Positions 55,380-64,000 of a stretch of DNA of 64,000 bases are shown here, in pieces. This stretch comes from Saprospiraceae bacterium. Lineage in GTDB: Bacteria; Bacteroidota; Bacteroidia; Chitinophagales; Saprospiraceae. The DNA is taken from assembly GCA_016715245.1 (NCBI GenBank), contig JADKAS010000001.1, positions 372,001 through 436,000 of the forward strand. The letters run 5' to 3'. Below the pieces are notes generated by a model. It was not told the DNA's origin, made no database searches, and saw only the letters and a list, made by a program, of their open reading frames with translations. Made by a program: the position numbers and the translations under genes. Position 1 is the first letter of the stretch. The number at the start of each line of letters is the position of its first letter.

Positions 55380-56626
55380 TTCGAAGCCGACTTAAATAAT
55401 CTATCCCAGTTGATACCATTTTTTAAACTTCCTTCTTTGGTTGAAAAGAATATAAACAATGGTTTGCCAACCACGTGGTCATGAGGAACATAACCCCACA
55501 TTCTGCTGTCTTCAGAATTGTGTCTGTTGTCTCCCATCGCCCAAAAATAATCCTGTTTGAAGGTGTAGGAATCCGCTTTTGTCCCATTTATAAAGATATC
55601 ACTTCCTTTTACTTCCAGGGTATTGTTTTCATATACTGAAATGATTCTTCTATAGAAGGCAAGATTTGAAACATTCAACGGTGTCGTTTTTCCTTTTTCT
55701 GGAATCCAGATTGGTCCATAATTATCTACGGTCCAAGTGCTGTTTATGGCAGGGTCAAAAGGAAAAATTCCGGAAGGATTCGGGGTAGGAGCGTGTGGGG
55801 CAATCAAAATATCAGGGGACAGTGTTTTCAATTTCTGAACTTGTTCGCTGTCAAGAAACAATCGGGCTACGCCGTTTCTGAATAGGGGCCCTCTGTCGGG
55901 AGAATCACCAAAGTCAATACCCCACGAATCTAGTTTTTGTTTGCTTAATGAAACTCCCTGAGGAACCTGAATATTATAAAAATATTGAAGGTGTAGCGGA
56001 TTTTCCTGAGGTTTTCCATTGATGTAAATTTGTTTATCAATAATTCGCAGACTATCACCCGGACCGGCAACACATCTTTTAATGTAGTGGTCTTTTTTGT
56101 CAACCGGCCTTACCACAAATTCTTTTTTTCTCACTTTTTGTGCCAATTCCCTGTCATCAACCGTGTAGTAAGGTTCGTTCTGCACCTGAAAAACCGTGTA
56201 GGATCGTTGGGAAGTCACGTAAACACTGTCTCCAACTGGCCAGTTAAATACAAAAGGTTTACCATTTTCCACTTTTTCGAAGGCCGGCAACCTGTAATAC
56301 GGCAGACTTGGCTTTTTAAGGTAAGATTCTTTTCCTAATACAGGAACTGTATTGTGCAACAGAGGAACCATGGCAACTGTCATCGGCGTCCGGATACCGT
56401 AATGAGCTTTGGATACAAATAAAAAGTCTCCCACATTAAGAGAACCTTCCATGGATGGGGTAGGAATAACATAAGCTTCAATCAGAAACATTCTGATAAA
56501 AGCTGCTGCAAATACCGCAAATACAATAGATTCAATCCACTCTCTGAAAGCTGATTTTTTATAGGGGTTGATATCGTTTAGTTTTTTAATGTTATATTCA
56601 TCTTTGGCAGAAATGGCATTCTCCAT
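55376..56626 (-). CDS. lepB: Signal peptidase I
   Basis: A 416-residue S26 family leader peptidase. One N-terminal helix (WIESIVFAVFAAAFIRMFL) is followed by the catalytic Ser in VIPTPSMEGSLNVGDFL and the catalytic Lys in YIKRCVAGPGDSL, then FWAMGDNRHNSEDSR. The large insert between the Ser and Lys boxes (about residues 80-185) and another before the last box make it longer than the E. coli enzyme (324 residues), common in Bacteroidota. It removes signal peptides at the inner membrane. The DUF5684-like gene precedes it by 5 nt. Confidence 0.95.
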   Translation of the reverse strand: MENAISAKDEYNIKKLNDINPYKKSAFREWIESIVFAVFAAAFIRMFLIEAYVIPTPSMEGSLNVGDFLFVSKAHYGIRTPMTVAMVPLLHNTVPVLGKESYLKKPSLPYYRLPAFEKVENGKPFVFNWPVGDSVYVTSQRSYTVFQVQNEPYYTVDDRELAQKVRKKEFVVRPVDKKDHYIKRCVAGPGDSLRIIDKQIYINGKPQENPLHLQYFYNIQVPQGVSLSKQKLDSWGIDFGDSPDRGPLFRNGVARLFLDSEQVQKLKTLSPDILIAPHAPTPNPSGIFPFDPAINSTWTVDNYGPIWIPEKGKTTPLNVSNLAFYRRIISVYENNTLEVKGSDIFINGTKADSYTFKQDYFWAMGDNRHNSEDSRMWGYVPHDHVVGKPLFIFFSTKEGSLKNGINWDRLFKSASK

Positions 56627-56631
56627 TTTCG

Positions 56632-56988
56632 TTAAAATTCCTTTTCCTGCATAAGTACAGGACCGTTGTACTTGTCATTGTTGTTTTTACCTATCAGGTA
56701 AAACATAACAGGAGCATATATTACTGACAATGCAGCATCTCCAAAAGAAAATCTTCCAAATGATCTGGTGAGATCAACGGCCATTCCACAAAAAATAAAA
56801 ATATTGACAATGGGGAAAAGCAACCATAAAGCATAGGTTGGTTTTCTTCCAATGAGTTTTGCCCATTCAGCAAAATTGATTCCCGGAATCCAGCCTTTTT
56901 TAGCGTCGATGCCTGCTTTATTAAATACGAGGCTTAATGAATAACATAAAAACAAGTACGAAACAAGAAGAAAGATTAATATACTCAC
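56632..56988 (-). CDS. DUF5684-like small membrane protein
   Basis: A 118-residue protein with three or four hydrophobic segments (LIFLLVSYLFLCYSL, YALWLLFPIVNIFIFCGM, ALSVIYAPVMFYLIG) and KAGIDAKKGWIPGINFAEWAKLIGRK, which fits DUF5684. In related bacteria this domain is found next to or fused with signal peptidase I, which is directly downstream here. A TATATTTG -7-like element on this strand lies at 57009-57016. Confidence 0.8.
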   Translation of the reverse strand: MSILIFLLVSYLFLCYSLSLVFNKAGIDAKKGWIPGINFAEWAKLIGRKPTYALWLLFPIVNIFIFCGMAVDLTRSFGRFSFGDAALSVIYAPVMFYLIGKNNNDKYNGPVLMQEKEF

Positions 56989-57008
56989 GTGTTAAAATTT
57001 TTGTAGGG

Positions 57009-57016
57009 CAAATATA
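57009..57016 (-). promoter_or_regulatory. Putative -7 element of the signal peptidase operon
   Basis: TATATTTG on the minus strand, ending 20 nt before the DUF5684-like start. No clear -33 box at standard spacing. Confidence 0.35.
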
Positions 57017-57152
57017 CAGATGTTAGCCTAAATCTCCTCTGAAATTAGATTAAAATAGCAATTTCAGTGACCAAACAGCCAATTGATATTAAAATCATTG
57101 AGGCTGGAAGTAATTGTTATAAATCCTTTTATTATTTATCTGACATTATTTT

Positions 57153-57160
57153 TACCTTTG
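57153..57160 (+). promoter_or_regulatory. Putative -7 element (TACCTTTG) of the TerB-like gene
   Basis: An exact TAnnTTTG match 20 nt before the ATG at 57181, which it supports as start over an upstream GTG at 57067. No well-placed -33 box. Confidence 0.4.
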
Positions 57161-57180
57161 ACCAAAATATTAATGAAGCC

Positions 57181-57666
57181 ATGATGAACGAAAATTTTCA
57201 AATTTTAACAACCGCGGAATATAATAAATTAAAGGATGCCATTGCTTTGATTACCATATTGATAGCAGGAGCTGACGGAGATGTGAGAAAGGATGAATTG
57301 GCCTGGGCATCTAAAGTTACCAAAATTCGCAGCTATCATATGAAAGAAGATATGAAAGATTTTTACAAAGAGGTAGGATTAAACTATTCAGATAAACTGG
57401 ACATGTATTTTGAGACTTTACCGGCTTCAGTAGAAGAACGAACCAAAATAATTTCTGACAGTTTGAGTGAGTTAAACCCTATTCTTGAAAAACTGGATAT
57501 AAAGGTAGCTTCCCGATTATACAATAGTTATTTGAGTTTTGCAGAACACGTTGCCAAAGCATCAGGAGGATTTTTGGGTTTCTTTAATATTAACAATGAA
57601 GAAGTCAAATTCATCAAATTGCCTATGATTCATTCTTTTTTACGTCAAGAAAACGAAGAAGAATAA
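57181..57666 (+). CDS. TerB-like all-helical protein
   Basis: A 161-residue helical protein with KLKDAIALITILIAGADGDVRKDELAWA, the repeated acidic pattern of TerB-type domains (metal-site GADGDVRKDE), and PASVEERTKIISDSLSEL. The TerB link is by pattern only. The start at 57181 is preferred because of the promoter match. It converges on the DUF1573 gene, 5 nt apart. Confidence 0.6.
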   Translation: MMNENFQILTTAEYNKLKDAIALITILIAGADGDVRKDELAWASKVTKIRSYHMKEDMKDFYKEVGLNYSDKLDMYFETLPASVEERTKIISDSLSELNPILEKLDIKVASRLYNSYLSFAEHVAKASGGFLGFFNINNEEVKFIKLPMIHSFLRQENEEE

Positions 57667-57671
57667 GGATA

Positions 57672-58109
57672 TTATTTGATTAGTTCATAATCGTAATTGA
57701 TAATTTTTAAAATACGGTATCCTGTTTTGGGATCTAAATTTTTTAGATACATATCCACATCGATGGTTTCGGATATTTCCTTTTTGGTACTGTCAAAGGT
57801 GACGTGGATAATGCCTTTCTGTCCAGGCTTAATTGGTTTTCTAGGCCAGTCAAGGGTTGTACAATCGCAACTGGACATGATATCAATGGTAATCGGATCG
57901 ATTCCGGTATTTGTAAAAACAAAATCAAATGTTCTGGAATCACCTTTTTTGACTTTTCCTAAATGGATCAGTTCCTTTTCAAAAGTCATTTCTACTTTTT
58001 GTTTTTTCTTTGACGGCTGAGGTTTGACTTTTTGGGTCTGACCTTGTGATAAAAAAGGTATGATTAAAAAAATAGAGAAAACGAAAGAAAATAGTTGATG
58101 ATATCGCAT
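57672..58109 (-). CDS. DUF1573 domain secreted protein
   Basis: A 145-residue protein with a signal peptide (LFSFVFSIFLIIPFLSQG) and one DUF1573 Ig-like domain (IHLGKVKKGDSRTFDFVFTN, MSSCDCTTLDWPRKPIKPGQKG, the CDC pair being typical). Such domains are common in Bacteroidota envelope proteins; the role is unknown. The ATG at 58109 starts the signal peptide; an earlier Met at 58193 would mask it. Confidence 0.88.
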   Translation of the reverse strand: MRYHQLFSFVFSIFLIIPFLSQGQTQKVKPQPSKKKQKVEMTFEKELIHLGKVKKGDSRTFDFVFTNTGIDPITIDIMSSCDCTTLDWPRKPIKPGQKGIIHVTFDSTKKEISETIDVDMYLKNLDPKTGYRILKIINYDYELIK

Positions 58110-58246
58110 TGTTATGGTTTTAAAATTTAAATTTAAAAAATCTGACTTCCTTTCAGGGTAGCTAGACGTTTGGAAGTATGATTGTCTTTTCAAACGACAA
58201 AAATATTATTTTGTTACCTATCATCATATTATAGATATGTTAAATT

Positions 58247-58918
58247 TTATTTTATTGCCCTGACAATTTCTCTTTTTCCGGGAGGACCCGGCAATGAGGT
58301 GACAGAAAATTGATTTCTTTTCAAGGCTCTTTTAAACTCACCCTGAGCACAATAGGTAACTAAAACTCCACCCGGAACCAGCATCTTATACATTTTTTCC
58401 ATTATAATATCTGTCCAGAGTTCAGGCTGTGTTCCGGGCCCGAAGGCATCATAATAAATAAGGTCAAAGGTGCATTCCGGATAATAATTTTCAATTTCCG
58501 CCCAAATTTTGTTAAGTACAAAAAATTCAGAACATTGTGTTTTTTGATTCCACGGAATCACATGCCAGTTAAAAAATACATCTTTCTGACTTTGTATTTC
58601 AGAATAATTTAACTTTTTCCATATCTCTTCTGATAAGGGGAAGGCTTCAATACTGGTATAATCGATACCAATTTTATTATTAAGTGAAAATAAATAAGAC
58701 AAGTGTACATTCAAGCCTGTACCAAATCCCATTTCAAAAATAGAGATTTTTGATTTTTTTTGATTGGCAATAAATTGCAACCCGGCTTCAATAAATACGA
58801 TATTACTTTCTGTTACAGCACCTTTGGTCGAATGATAAAAAGCATCAAATTCAGTGGAATAAACTGTATGAGAACCATCGTCAGTGAGTCGGACATCAAC
58901 GGTGTCCATGGTACTCAA
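58247..58918 (-). CDS. mnmD: tRNA (mnm5s2U34)-methyltransferase MnmD
   Basis: A 223-residue SAM-dependent methyltransferase: FEMGFGTGLNVHLSYL is the SAM site, and IYYDAFGPGTQPELWT with VTYCAQGEFKRALKRNQF matches MnmD, the stand-alone methylation domain of MnmC. It finishes the 5-methylaminomethyl group at U34 of certain tRNAs. The FAD oxidase half of MnmC is absent. The start overlaps ytxJ by 23 nt; Met 4 is an alternative. Confidence 0.92.
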   Translation of the reverse strand: MSTMDTVDVRLTDDGSHTVYSTEFDAFYHSTKGAVTESNIVFIEAGLQFIANQKKSKISIFEMGFGTGLNVHLSYLFSLNNKIGIDYTSIEAFPLSEEIWKKLNYSEIQSQKDVFFNWHVIPWNQKTQCSEFFVLNKIWAEIENYYPECTFDLIYYDAFGPGTQPELWTDIIMEKMYKMLVPGGVLVTYCAQGEFKRALKRNQFSVTSLPGPPGKREIVRAIK

Positions 58919-59243
58919 GGGTTTCTTTGATTTCTTCTACGCTGATATCAAAATGAGATGCATCATAAATACATTCACCTTTACGGATAATCAGGACTTG
59001 TGGAGATTCATGGTGCACCCCAAAAGAGTCAGCTATATGACTGGAAACGTTCCGGTCTCGTTTGACATCGAGATAAAAAACATCTGGAATGATATTTTCC
59101 TCCCATTGGTCTTCTAATCTCAGTTTAGCCAACTGTGAAATAGAGCAGGTAGTACTATGTTTGAAAATGAGAACGTCTCTATTTTCAGATGCCTGCCTGA
59201 CCACTTCCAATTGAGAAATTTCAGTCAAAAATTTCCAATTCAT
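58896..59243 (-). CDS. ytxJ: YtxJ-like bacillithiol-system thioredoxin-fold protein
   Basis: A 115-residue protein. DVLIFKHSTTCSISQLAKL is the YtxJ (DUF2847) active-site region with one Cys, and FGVHHESPQVLIIRKGE gives the cis-Pro strand. YtxJ is a proposed monothiol bacilliredoxin. Its presence suggests bacillithiol in this organism. It follows a 45-residue lipoprotein gene by 7 nt and overlaps mnmD. Confidence 0.9.
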   Translation of the reverse strand: MNWKFLTEISQLEVVRQASENRDVLIFKHSTTCSISQLAKLRLEDQWEENIIPDVFYLDVKRDRNVSSHIADSFGVHHESPQVLIIRKGECIYDASHFDISVEEIKETLEYHGHR

Positions 59244-59250
59244 TGGAAAT

Positions 59251-59388
59251 TTATCTTATGTTAATAACAGAAGTCGGCGACTTTAATTCGTAAGGACAAC
59301 CGTAACCTCTGTTGCAAGAAGACAAAGTTATTGCGGTAAGGGCTAATGCAACGAAGACATAAACCAGTTTGGATGAATGGATTTTCAT
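59251..59388 (-). CDS. 45-residue lipoprotein of unknown function
   Basis: From ATG at 59386-59388 to TAA at 59251-59253. It has a positively charged start, a hydrophobic stretch VYVFVALALTAI and a lipobox TLSSC, then NRGYGCPYELKSP. The mature lipoprotein would be only about 21 residues long, with a second Cys. A TAATTTTG element on this strand lies at 59432-59439, fitting a promoter about 44 nt upstream. It is 7 nt from ytxJ, so probably in one transcript with ytxJ and mnmD. No family is recognised. Confidence 0.65.
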   Translation of the reverse strand: MKIHSSKLVYVFVALALTAITLSSCNRGYGCPYELKSPTSVINIR

Positions 59389-59431
59389 AATGATAATGGG
59401 TTTAAAATTAAAATAAAATTTTAAAGTGGTA

Positions 59432-59439
59432 CAAAATTA
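59432..59439 (-). promoter_or_regulatory. Putative -7 element of the small lipoprotein-ytxJ-mnmD operon
   Basis: TAATTTTG on the minus strand, an exact TAnnTTTG match about 43 nt before the lipoprotein ATG. No standard -33 box is evident. Confidence 0.35.
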
Positions 59440-59540
59440 TAACTATAATCTGGAAAACCTGAAATTTAGTGTGTAAAAATCACACTTTTATAAATATTTA
59501 ACAAAATATATGCCAATAAATTATTATATGATCGTAAAAA

Positions 59541-60553
59541 TTAAACATTTATTAAAAAATCTACTGTGTCAATACCATCTGCATAATCTGACAAAGATGG
59601 ATTCTGCGTGTTTCCAAAACCAATCCTGTGTAGGATGGACCCTTCTACCGGCTTTCCAACAATACACTGAATCTGATCAGAAATGGCGGTAAGTTTATTT
59701 TCCAGACTTACCATATCTTGGTAATATTCATAATGCAGGCAACCTACTCTGGAGGAAATATTTTCTGATTCCATTAACAGAATTGTATCATGTTCCATAA
59801 AAGGGGAAAGATTTAACAGATACAAAGCCTGATTGTATTCAAGATTATTTTTATACTTATGGTGATATGAAATATTTTTCCATTCGTCAAAAGCGGTAAG
59901 CAGAGGTTGGAAATCGTAATTTTCAGGTATATACAATTTACTTACATTCCTGCAGCCCAACCCGAAATAATAAAAAATATCATGGCAGAGAAGTTGCAAT
60001 TCCTCTTTGGTTTCTTTTCCATCAAGGATCGCAATTCCATTCCGGTTTTTTCTGATAATGTGGGGACGTCCTTAAAATAATAATGGAAATATTTTGAGGT
60101 GTTATTGCTTCCTGTGGCAATAACCGCCTGATAATCTTTGAGGGAGTCAACCCTTTGAAAATAGGTTTTTGTTTCAGGGTGGAGGTCAAACATTAATTCG
60201 AGAAGTGCAGGAATCAAAACATCGTCTTTATCAGAAAATTTTATCATGGAGATATGTCCACAGATAAAGACACACAAAATATCGTGAAAACCAACCATGG
60301 GGATATTTCCGGCAAGGACCAGTCCGATTTTTTTGGGTTGAACTAATTGTGGAAGAGAATAATGCCCAATCCAGTCATTCAGTTTTTTTTCTGTCAAAAA
60401 CTCACTAATGACGGCATTCAATGACAATTTTATATTTTCTGTAGTAAACCAGGGGTTTTTGTTTTTTGCTTTTTCAATGATTTCAGAAAAATCATAATTT
60501 GTCAATCTTTTACCTAGTAAATCCAGTGTTTTAATTCTCTCTTTTACATTCAT
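59541..60553 (-). pseudogene. LuxC-like acyl-CoA (fatty acyl) reductase, one frameshift
   Basis: The first piece has LVQPKKIGLVLAGNIPMVGFHD and VIATGSNNTSKYFHYYF. The frame is lost at the G4 run 60062-60065; one more C on the coding strand gives KDVPHIIRKNRNGIAILDG, the family sequence, and leads into QLLCHDIFYYFGLGCRNVSKLY with the catalytic cysteine. The restored protein is 337 residues, typical of Bacteroidota LuxC-like enzymes, which reduce acyl-CoA to an aldehyde. It follows the MFS gene on the same strand by 31 nt. Confidence 0.85.
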
Positions 60554-60584
60554 AATTTCTATTAAAAAATTCTTTGTTTAAAAA

Positions 60585-61807
60585 TTATCTCCAAAGCCCT
60601 GATTTATTAAATCTGAAAAAAAGAATCCCTCCAACTATTGATAATACAATGACTATGTAATATAAGACAAAATAGTCAAATTTTTCTGCTATAAAAAAAC
60701 TAGCTGTTGGCGCTATGATATAGCCATACCGTAGGCCATGGCATATAACGCCATATATTGACCCTGACGCGACACAGTAGGCCTTGAAATAGCATAATTT
60801 GTCATAAATGGCATGGCCAACATTTCAGAAAATGTTATAAATAAGATATAAAGCAAAATAAATAAAACTGTTTGTGGCTGAAGAATGAGAAAAGTGAAGC
60901 TGACAGAAAGCAATAAAAACCCATATCCAATATAGGAAAATGATTTTGGGTTTTTGTTCAGATTTTGAATTAAGGGCATTTCAATAATCACTATTAATAA
61001 GCCGTTTAAGGCCATAAATAAACCGATAACTGCATCGTCATAACCAACTTCCTTTTTTAAGAAAACCGGTACGGTAGTAAATAATTGAAAAAACAGGATG
61101 GCATACAACATGACCACCATAATAAATAAAAGGTATCTCTTATCTTTATACGCAGAAATATTGAGTGTGGTGAAATTATTTTCATCATCAACTGTCGGGG
61201 AAGAAGAAGGTTTATATTTCAGATAGAAGACAATCAATAAGGCAGCAAGTAAACAAGTGACACCATCAAATACAAAAATCCAGGGATATCCCGCTGTGGT
61301 AGCAATAAGTCCTCCCAGGGCAGGACCTATAGCAAATCCCAGGTTGATTGACAATCTCATTAATGAAAAGGATCTGACACGGGTGTCTGGTTTGGAATAC
61401 GCCGCAATGGCTACACTGTTGGCTGGTCGCAACATGTCTGAAATCAATGAAAACATAAAAATGCATGCGGCAATCAAATAAAAATTGTGCAATACGGGAA
61501 TGAGAAAAAGTAGTGCTGAACCTCCGATCAATGACCAAAGCTGTACCGTATAATAATTGTATCTGTCAGAAAGGAAACCACCTGTGTAAGCACCAAGAAT
61601 ACTTCCGGCGCCGTAAGCACTCATGATGAGTCCTGCCTGACTATAGGAGAAATTTAGGGATGTCGTAAGATATAATGTCATAAAAGGCAATACCATCGCT
61701 CCCATTCTATTTACCAGCATCACTACGCTTAATAACCAGATCTCTTTTGGTAAACCCTTAAAGGAATCAACGTAAACTTGGTAAACCTTTTGTAATCCGG
61801 ACATCAT
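60585..61807 (-). pseudogene. MFS transporter, one frameshift near the C-terminus
   Basis: A 12-helix MFS protein: GAYTGGFLSDRYNYY is the loop 2-3 motif, followed by FSLMRLSINLGFAIGPALGG. The frame ends early at YGMAIS-stop. One missing base near 60716 would restore YGMAISIAPTASFFIAEKF, the last helix and WR-stop, giving 407 residues. It is likely a drug or small-molecule exporter of the DHA1 type. Its ATG follows the recN stop by 2 nt. Confidence 0.82.
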
Positions 61808-61809
61808 GT

Positions 61810-63464
61810 TCAGTGACTGAGAAGTTCTCTGGCGGCTTCCATTGCTGCAGGTGAGGGTGGGTCACTACTCAACATAACAGCAATCTCATGGATTTTTTCC
61901 GTTTCAGTCAGATTTTTAATTTTGGTGAGCGTTTTGGACCCTTCGTGGTCTTTGTACACAAAATAATGGCTCTCTGCTTTTGAAGCCACTTGTGGTGAAT
62001 GTGTAATACAGATAAGCTGATGATTCCGTGATAATTGAGACAATAAATCTCCCATTTTTTAGCGACGTCACCGGAAACGCCAGCGTCAATTTCATCAAAA
62101 ATAAGCGTTGGTAAGGTCATGGACGACGCAATGATACTTTTTACACATAGGTTTAATCTGGAGATTTCTCCACCTGATGCGACCGATTTTAAAGGAAGAA
62201 GAGCACTTCCTTTGTTGGCAGCAAACAACCATTGTATGTGGTCCGTACCATACACCGAAAAGGTATTATTTTCAGTGAGTTCTATGTTTAACCGGGCATG
62301 TTCCATTTTTAAGGAAAGAAGCAATTCTCCTGCTTTTTTTTCAAACTCTGGGATTTTTAGAATCCTTTGTTGATGGAGTTTTTTGTCCAATACAGTCATT
62401 TCTTCTTCAATCTTTCGGATCGTGGATCGGGTGTTTTCAATTTCTTTATCCAGATTACCGGCGGTTTCAATTTTACGGTTCAGATCTTCGTAGACCTCCA
62501 GTAATCCTGCTTCGTCCAACACACCATGTTTTTTCTGAAGTTTATATAAAATGTTCAGTCTTTCTTTAATCTCCATTATTTTTTCGGGATTAAACTCCGT
62601 GGTGTCTGCAATTTTGGAAGCTTCTCTGGAAATATCTTTCAATTCTTCAAGTACTGAATATAACCAGACATAGAGTTCAACAAAGTCATGAGAAATGTTT
62701 TTAACAGAGGTTAAAGATTGGAGGTGCGATAAAATGATGGATTGAACAGAATTTTCTTTTTCTTCAAAGTTCATATACATTTGTGAAAATGTTTCCACTA
62801 TGTTTTGGGCATTTGAAGCGATATCCAGGTCCTTTTCCAGGGTGGCCTGTTCACCTTTTACAGGATCGAGTTTTTCTAATTCATCAATTAAAAATTGATT
62901 AAATTCATTTTCTCTTTCCGACGCAGACTGTTTCTGTATAAGATCGGTAAGGTTTTTATTTTCCGTTTTCCAGTTTTGAAACCACGTTTTGTAGTTTTTT
63001 GCCAATGATTCATTACCTGCAAAGGCATCCAACATTTCCATCTGGTAAGATTCGTTGTGAATATCAAGATTGTCCCATTGTTGGTGAAGATCAATCAGAT
63101 GTCCCGAAAGTTTCTGAAGAGTATCGAGATTTACTGGAGTGTCATTGACAAAGGCCCTGCTTTTTCCTGAAGTAGTTATTTCTCTGCGGATGATGAGCTC
63201 TTCATTTATATCCAGGTCTTCCGTTATTAAAATCTGATGTACATCCGGAGTATTGGTTGTAAATCTGGCTTCAACAAAACATTTTTTATCAGGGTTGAAC
63301 AATACTTTTAAGTCAGCTCTTTTCCCCATGATCAAACCAAGTGCTCCCAAAATGATGGATTTTCCTGCTCCCGTTTCTCCGGTTATGATCGTCAGACCTT
63401 TTGTAAAATCAATGTCTACTTCATCAATTATGGCATAGTTCTGAATGTGTAATTTTAAAAGCAT
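61810..63464 (-). pseudogene. recN: DNA repair protein RecN, one frameshift
   Basis: An SMC-like ATPase for double-strand-break repair. TIITGETGAGKSIILGALGLIMGKRAD is the Walker A region; coiled coils occupy about residues 155-350; SLKSVASGGEISRLNLCVKS is the ABC signature and LIFDEIDAGVSGDVAKK the Walker B. The frame is lost at T6 62055-62060; one more A on the coding strand gives DVAKKMGDLLSQLS and rejoins the end (QLICITHSPQVASKA, PAAMEAARELL). The restored length is 551 residues, normal for RecN. Confidence 0.93.
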
Positions 63465-63658
63465 ATAAAATCAAAAAAATTATTTTTACAAATTTGAGCT
63501 AATGTCCTGTTATTTTGATAGAAAAGTCCAAATCCTTCGGAAAACTATAAATAATGGCGGAAAACTGACATAAAATGTATCAGTTCGCATCCTGAGAACA
63601 TATTTTATAATACAACACATTACGTTTAAAATTGTTATATTCTGAAATTTTGCAGTTT

Positions 63659-64000
63659 ATGTCAAAAGGTTTTGTACTTTCTGTTTTCTTATTGATGTTT
63701 GGTTTCTCATGCAGTGTTTCCCTTAAGGGCATTATTATTCCTCCGGAGGTAAAAACATTTTTGTAGAGGATTTTAGGTTGTCAGCGCTTGAGGCACCGGC
63801 GGATTTAAATCAGCGTTTTGGTGAAGCCTTGAGAAACAAGATCAGAAATGAATCTCGACTCACATTAAAAGAAATAGAACCGGATATCATTTTTTCCGGA
63901 AATGTCAGATCCTTCAGAATTTCTCCGGAAGCTGTCAGTGCCAATACAGTCGCTCAGCTAAACAGATTTGAAATTGTTATTGATGTAACACTTGAATACA
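63659..64000 (+). pseudogene. lptE: LptE family LPS-assembly lipoprotein, frameshifted, 3' end outside window
   Basis: It begins MSKGFVLSVFLLMFGFSC, a lipoprotein signal, then SVSLKGIIIPPEVKTF. The frame ends at TAG after the T5 run 63758-63762; one more T continues it as KTFFVEDFRLSALEAPADLN, QRFGEALRNKIRNESRL, and PDIIFSGNVRSFRISP to the window edge. The pattern (PPEVKTF, then QRFGEALRNKI) fits Bacteroidota LptE, which plugs LptD in the outer membrane. It is divergent from recN with 194 nt between starts. Confidence 0.8.

Noticed and set aside
61810..63464. Programmed ribosomal frameshifting in recN and the other split genes
   Set aside because: The sites differ in sequence and direction, lack a shared slippery heptamer with downstream structure, and fall in unrelated families not known for it.

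Overview
The window looks like chromosomal DNA from a member of the Bacteroidota, most likely a Saprospiraceae-type bacterium (the family is inferred). Signs seen in the sequence are low GC, two secreted proteins with C-terminal type IX secretion (T9SS) sorting domains, SprB-type repeats, an ECF sigma / FecR / TonB-receptor / DUF4249 unit, and promoter elements of the Bacteroidota form TAnnTTTG. I found no tRNA, rRNA, CRISPR array, insertion sequence or prophage. Nearly all of it is core genome.

Layout. 1-6.6 kb: the 3' part of an FG-GAP/ASPIC secreted protein, a YfhO-type membrane protein and a Wzx/MATE-type flippase. 6.6-12.5 kb: a MetC-like PLP enzyme, ferritin, a TMTC-like TPR glycosyltransferase with a DPM1-like GT2 right behind it, an OmpH-like lipoprotein and an ArsC/Spx-like protein. 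12.6-17.8 kb: ECF sigma factor, FecR, TonB receptor and a DUF4249 lipoprotein broken by one in-frame TGA. 17.8-27.2 kb: a GNAT enzyme, a T9SS M43 protease with six SprB-like repeats, a helix-hairpin-helix protein, a GH13 enzyme, Omp28, an outer-membrane barrel and a TlpA-like thioredoxin. 27.2-33 kb (minus strand): alpha/beta hydrolase, arginine deiminase, thioesterase, YihY, SurE, a small membrane protein and LpxB. 33-38 kb: SerA-like dehydrogenase, TruC, TsaD, a membrane-anchored protein, DUF3822 and RsmD. 38-46 kb (minus): cystathionine beta-synthase, two thioredoxin-fold proteins, IF-3 and ClpC. 46-52.5 kb: a STAS protein, RNase Z, ComEC, a dicarboxylate symporter, a small outer-membrane protein and a glycerophosphodiesterase. 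52.5-57 kb (minus): a DUF6794 protein and a five-gene operon with signal peptidase I. 57-64 kb: a TerB-like protein, DUF1573, MnmD, YtxJ, an unlisted 45-residue lipoprotein, a LuxC-like reductase, an MFS transporter, RecN and the start of LptE.

How the genes fit together. Envelope functions dominate: LpxB and LptE (lipopolysaccharide), signal peptidase I, Omp28 with its barrel, an OmpH-like protein, the glycan genes at 2.6-11.4 kb and T9SS cargo. Sulfur amino-acid metabolism is represented by cystathionine beta-synthase and a MetC-like enzyme. YtxJ suggests bacillithiol-based redox chemistry.

The most striking feature is that nine genes between 18.3 kb and the right edge are each split by one or two single-base indels (eleven in all), mostly in short homopolymers, and a tenth gene carries a premature TGA. 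Restoring one base per site gives full-length, family-typical proteins, including RecN and LptE, which are usually conserved. Residual assembly indels are therefore the likeliest cause. These loci should be read as intact genes until raw reads say otherwise.
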